Source of the DNA: Mytilus californianus
Lineage: Eukaryota; Mollusca; Bivalvia; Mytilida; Mytilidae
Length of the DNA stretch: 64,000 nt
Assembly (NCBI RefSeq): GCF_021869535.1
Contig: NW_026262668.1
Span: forward strand, 65,936,058 to 66,000,057
Reading direction: 5' to 3'
Shown here in pieces: positions 63,210-64,000 of this stretch; position 1 is the stretch's first letter, and each line of letters begins with the position of its first letter. The position numbers were made by a program, and so were the translations under genes. The notes beneath the pieces are model-generated. The model was not told the origin of the DNA, did no database searches, and saw only the letters and a list, made by a program, of their open reading frames with translations.

Positions 63210-63420
63210 ACTATTGGAACCGGATTTGCTTACACTCCCGGAACATTACTTGATATTACCCCGGTCATTGATGGGGTTCATTTTGCTCAGTCGTTAGTTT
63301 TTTGGTGTATTGTTTCGTAAATTATTGTTTGTCTTTTTGGTCATGGTGTTGTTTTTCTTCGACTTATGATATCGGTATTGACCCCTTGATATACATTCTA
63401 CCTCTTTTCTACTATGTCAG
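63210..63420 (+). repeat. Family A 3' tail, diverged copy
   Basis: ggatttgcttacactcccgg, tgctcagtcgttagtttttt and cttcgacttatgatatcgg in tail order. Confidence 0.65.
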
Positions 63421-63525
63421 TAAATCGTTTTCCTTTGAAAGAAAAATGTAATTAGGATATACAGGTTCTAAAACATAAGCTTTCTCATGAATATTCCTCA
63501 CATACTAATAATCATGGCTGTACAA

Positions 63526-63745
63526 ATAAGGAGATGTGGTATGATTTCCAATGAGACAACTATCCAGCAGAGAAATGACCTGGATGCATGCATCTATATA
63601 GGTTCATAGATATACGCTGTTATAGGTCACCGTACGGCCATCAATAATGAGAAAAACCCGTACAGTAAACTAGTTGTCAGCTATAAACATGAAAAAATGT
63701 GAAACAATTCAAACGAGAAAACTAACGGCCTCATTTATAACAATG
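63526..63745 (+). repeat. Family C repeat, 3' flank
   Basis: gatgtggtatgatttccaat, gtcaccgtacggccatcaat, aacaattcaaacgagaaaac. Confidence 0.8.
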
Positions 63746-64000
63746 ACTGTCTATCTGGAACCAGACAGCAGTCGCATTTACTGTAATCTCCTGTTATGTA
63801 AGAAAACCTGAAAATGAAAAAGGTAAATTTTTTTTTTTTAAATCATTATCGCAAATATATGTTAAAAAGTACTCACAAAAGTAAGTAACCCTTAAAAAGT
63901 TATTGACATGCACTTTAACTAAGTTTTTGAACTGAATGAAATAGTTGTCATTTGTCAAACATGGTACTTGATGTTTAATCGGTCAAATGTGTGCCAATAC

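Noticed and set aside
1..64000. CRISPR arrays, bacterial operons, rRNA genes
   Set aside because: No regularly spaced repeats, no dense coding and no rRNA-like text; the spliced gene and SINEs show eukaryotic nuclear DNA.

Overview
This window looks like AT-rich, repeat-dense nuclear DNA from a bivalve mollusc, most likely a mussel of the genus Mytilus. That call rests on a spliced animal gene with GT-AG introns, on mollusc-type SINEs with an (AATC)n tail, and on many copies of interspersed repeats that I recall from mussel sequence (the 'gatgtggtatgagtgccaat' family and the 'gataccaaagggacattcaa' family). The species is inference; no database was searched.

The one gene I can reconstruct lies on the + strand from 30546 to 59806. 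It is a class B1 (secretin-family) G-protein-coupled receptor whose closest match, from memory of the family, is the parathyroid hormone receptor (PTHR) group. Twelve exons (30546-30657, 37944-38054, 38326-38438, 39297-39391, 41119-41287, 42147-42303, 50032-50092, 50451-50520, 51562-51650, 57330-57471, 58329-58370, 59453-59806) join in one open frame of 1515 nt, or 504 residues plus stop, with consistent phases and GT-AG borders. They encode the six-cysteine hormone-binding ectodomain, all seven membrane segments and a serine-rich tail. The signal-peptide exon is not certain; 2456-2695 is a weak candidate, and it may lie outside the window.

The rest is introns and flanking DNA filled with mobile-element remains. 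Two families of decayed reverse-transcriptase (RT) elements, Penelope-like by my reading, are seen joined to their 3' tails. Family B is a nearly complete minus-strand copy at 31996-35030, with a SINE and another repeat inserted in it. Family A is seen at 9600-10160, 35478-36310 and 45560-46345. These joins explain two of the abundant short repeats as truncated element tails. Part of the third abundant repeat (family C) is shared with the family B tail. There are also two tRNA-derived SINE types, a ~1.56 kb element with terminal inverted repeats (797-2355), a long inverted repeat (11755-13009), a foldback hairpin at 57108-57263, a perfect short palindrome at 50198-50242, and several tandem repeats.

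By region: 1-30.5 kb is upstream DNA with repeats, a weak exon 1 candidate and a possible antisense coiled-coil exon at 16999-17149; 30.5-42.3 kb holds the ectodomain to TM3 exons; 42.3-50 kb is a large intron with retroelement remains; 50-59.8 kb holds the TM4 to C-tail exons; 59.8-64 kb is 3' flank with repeats only.
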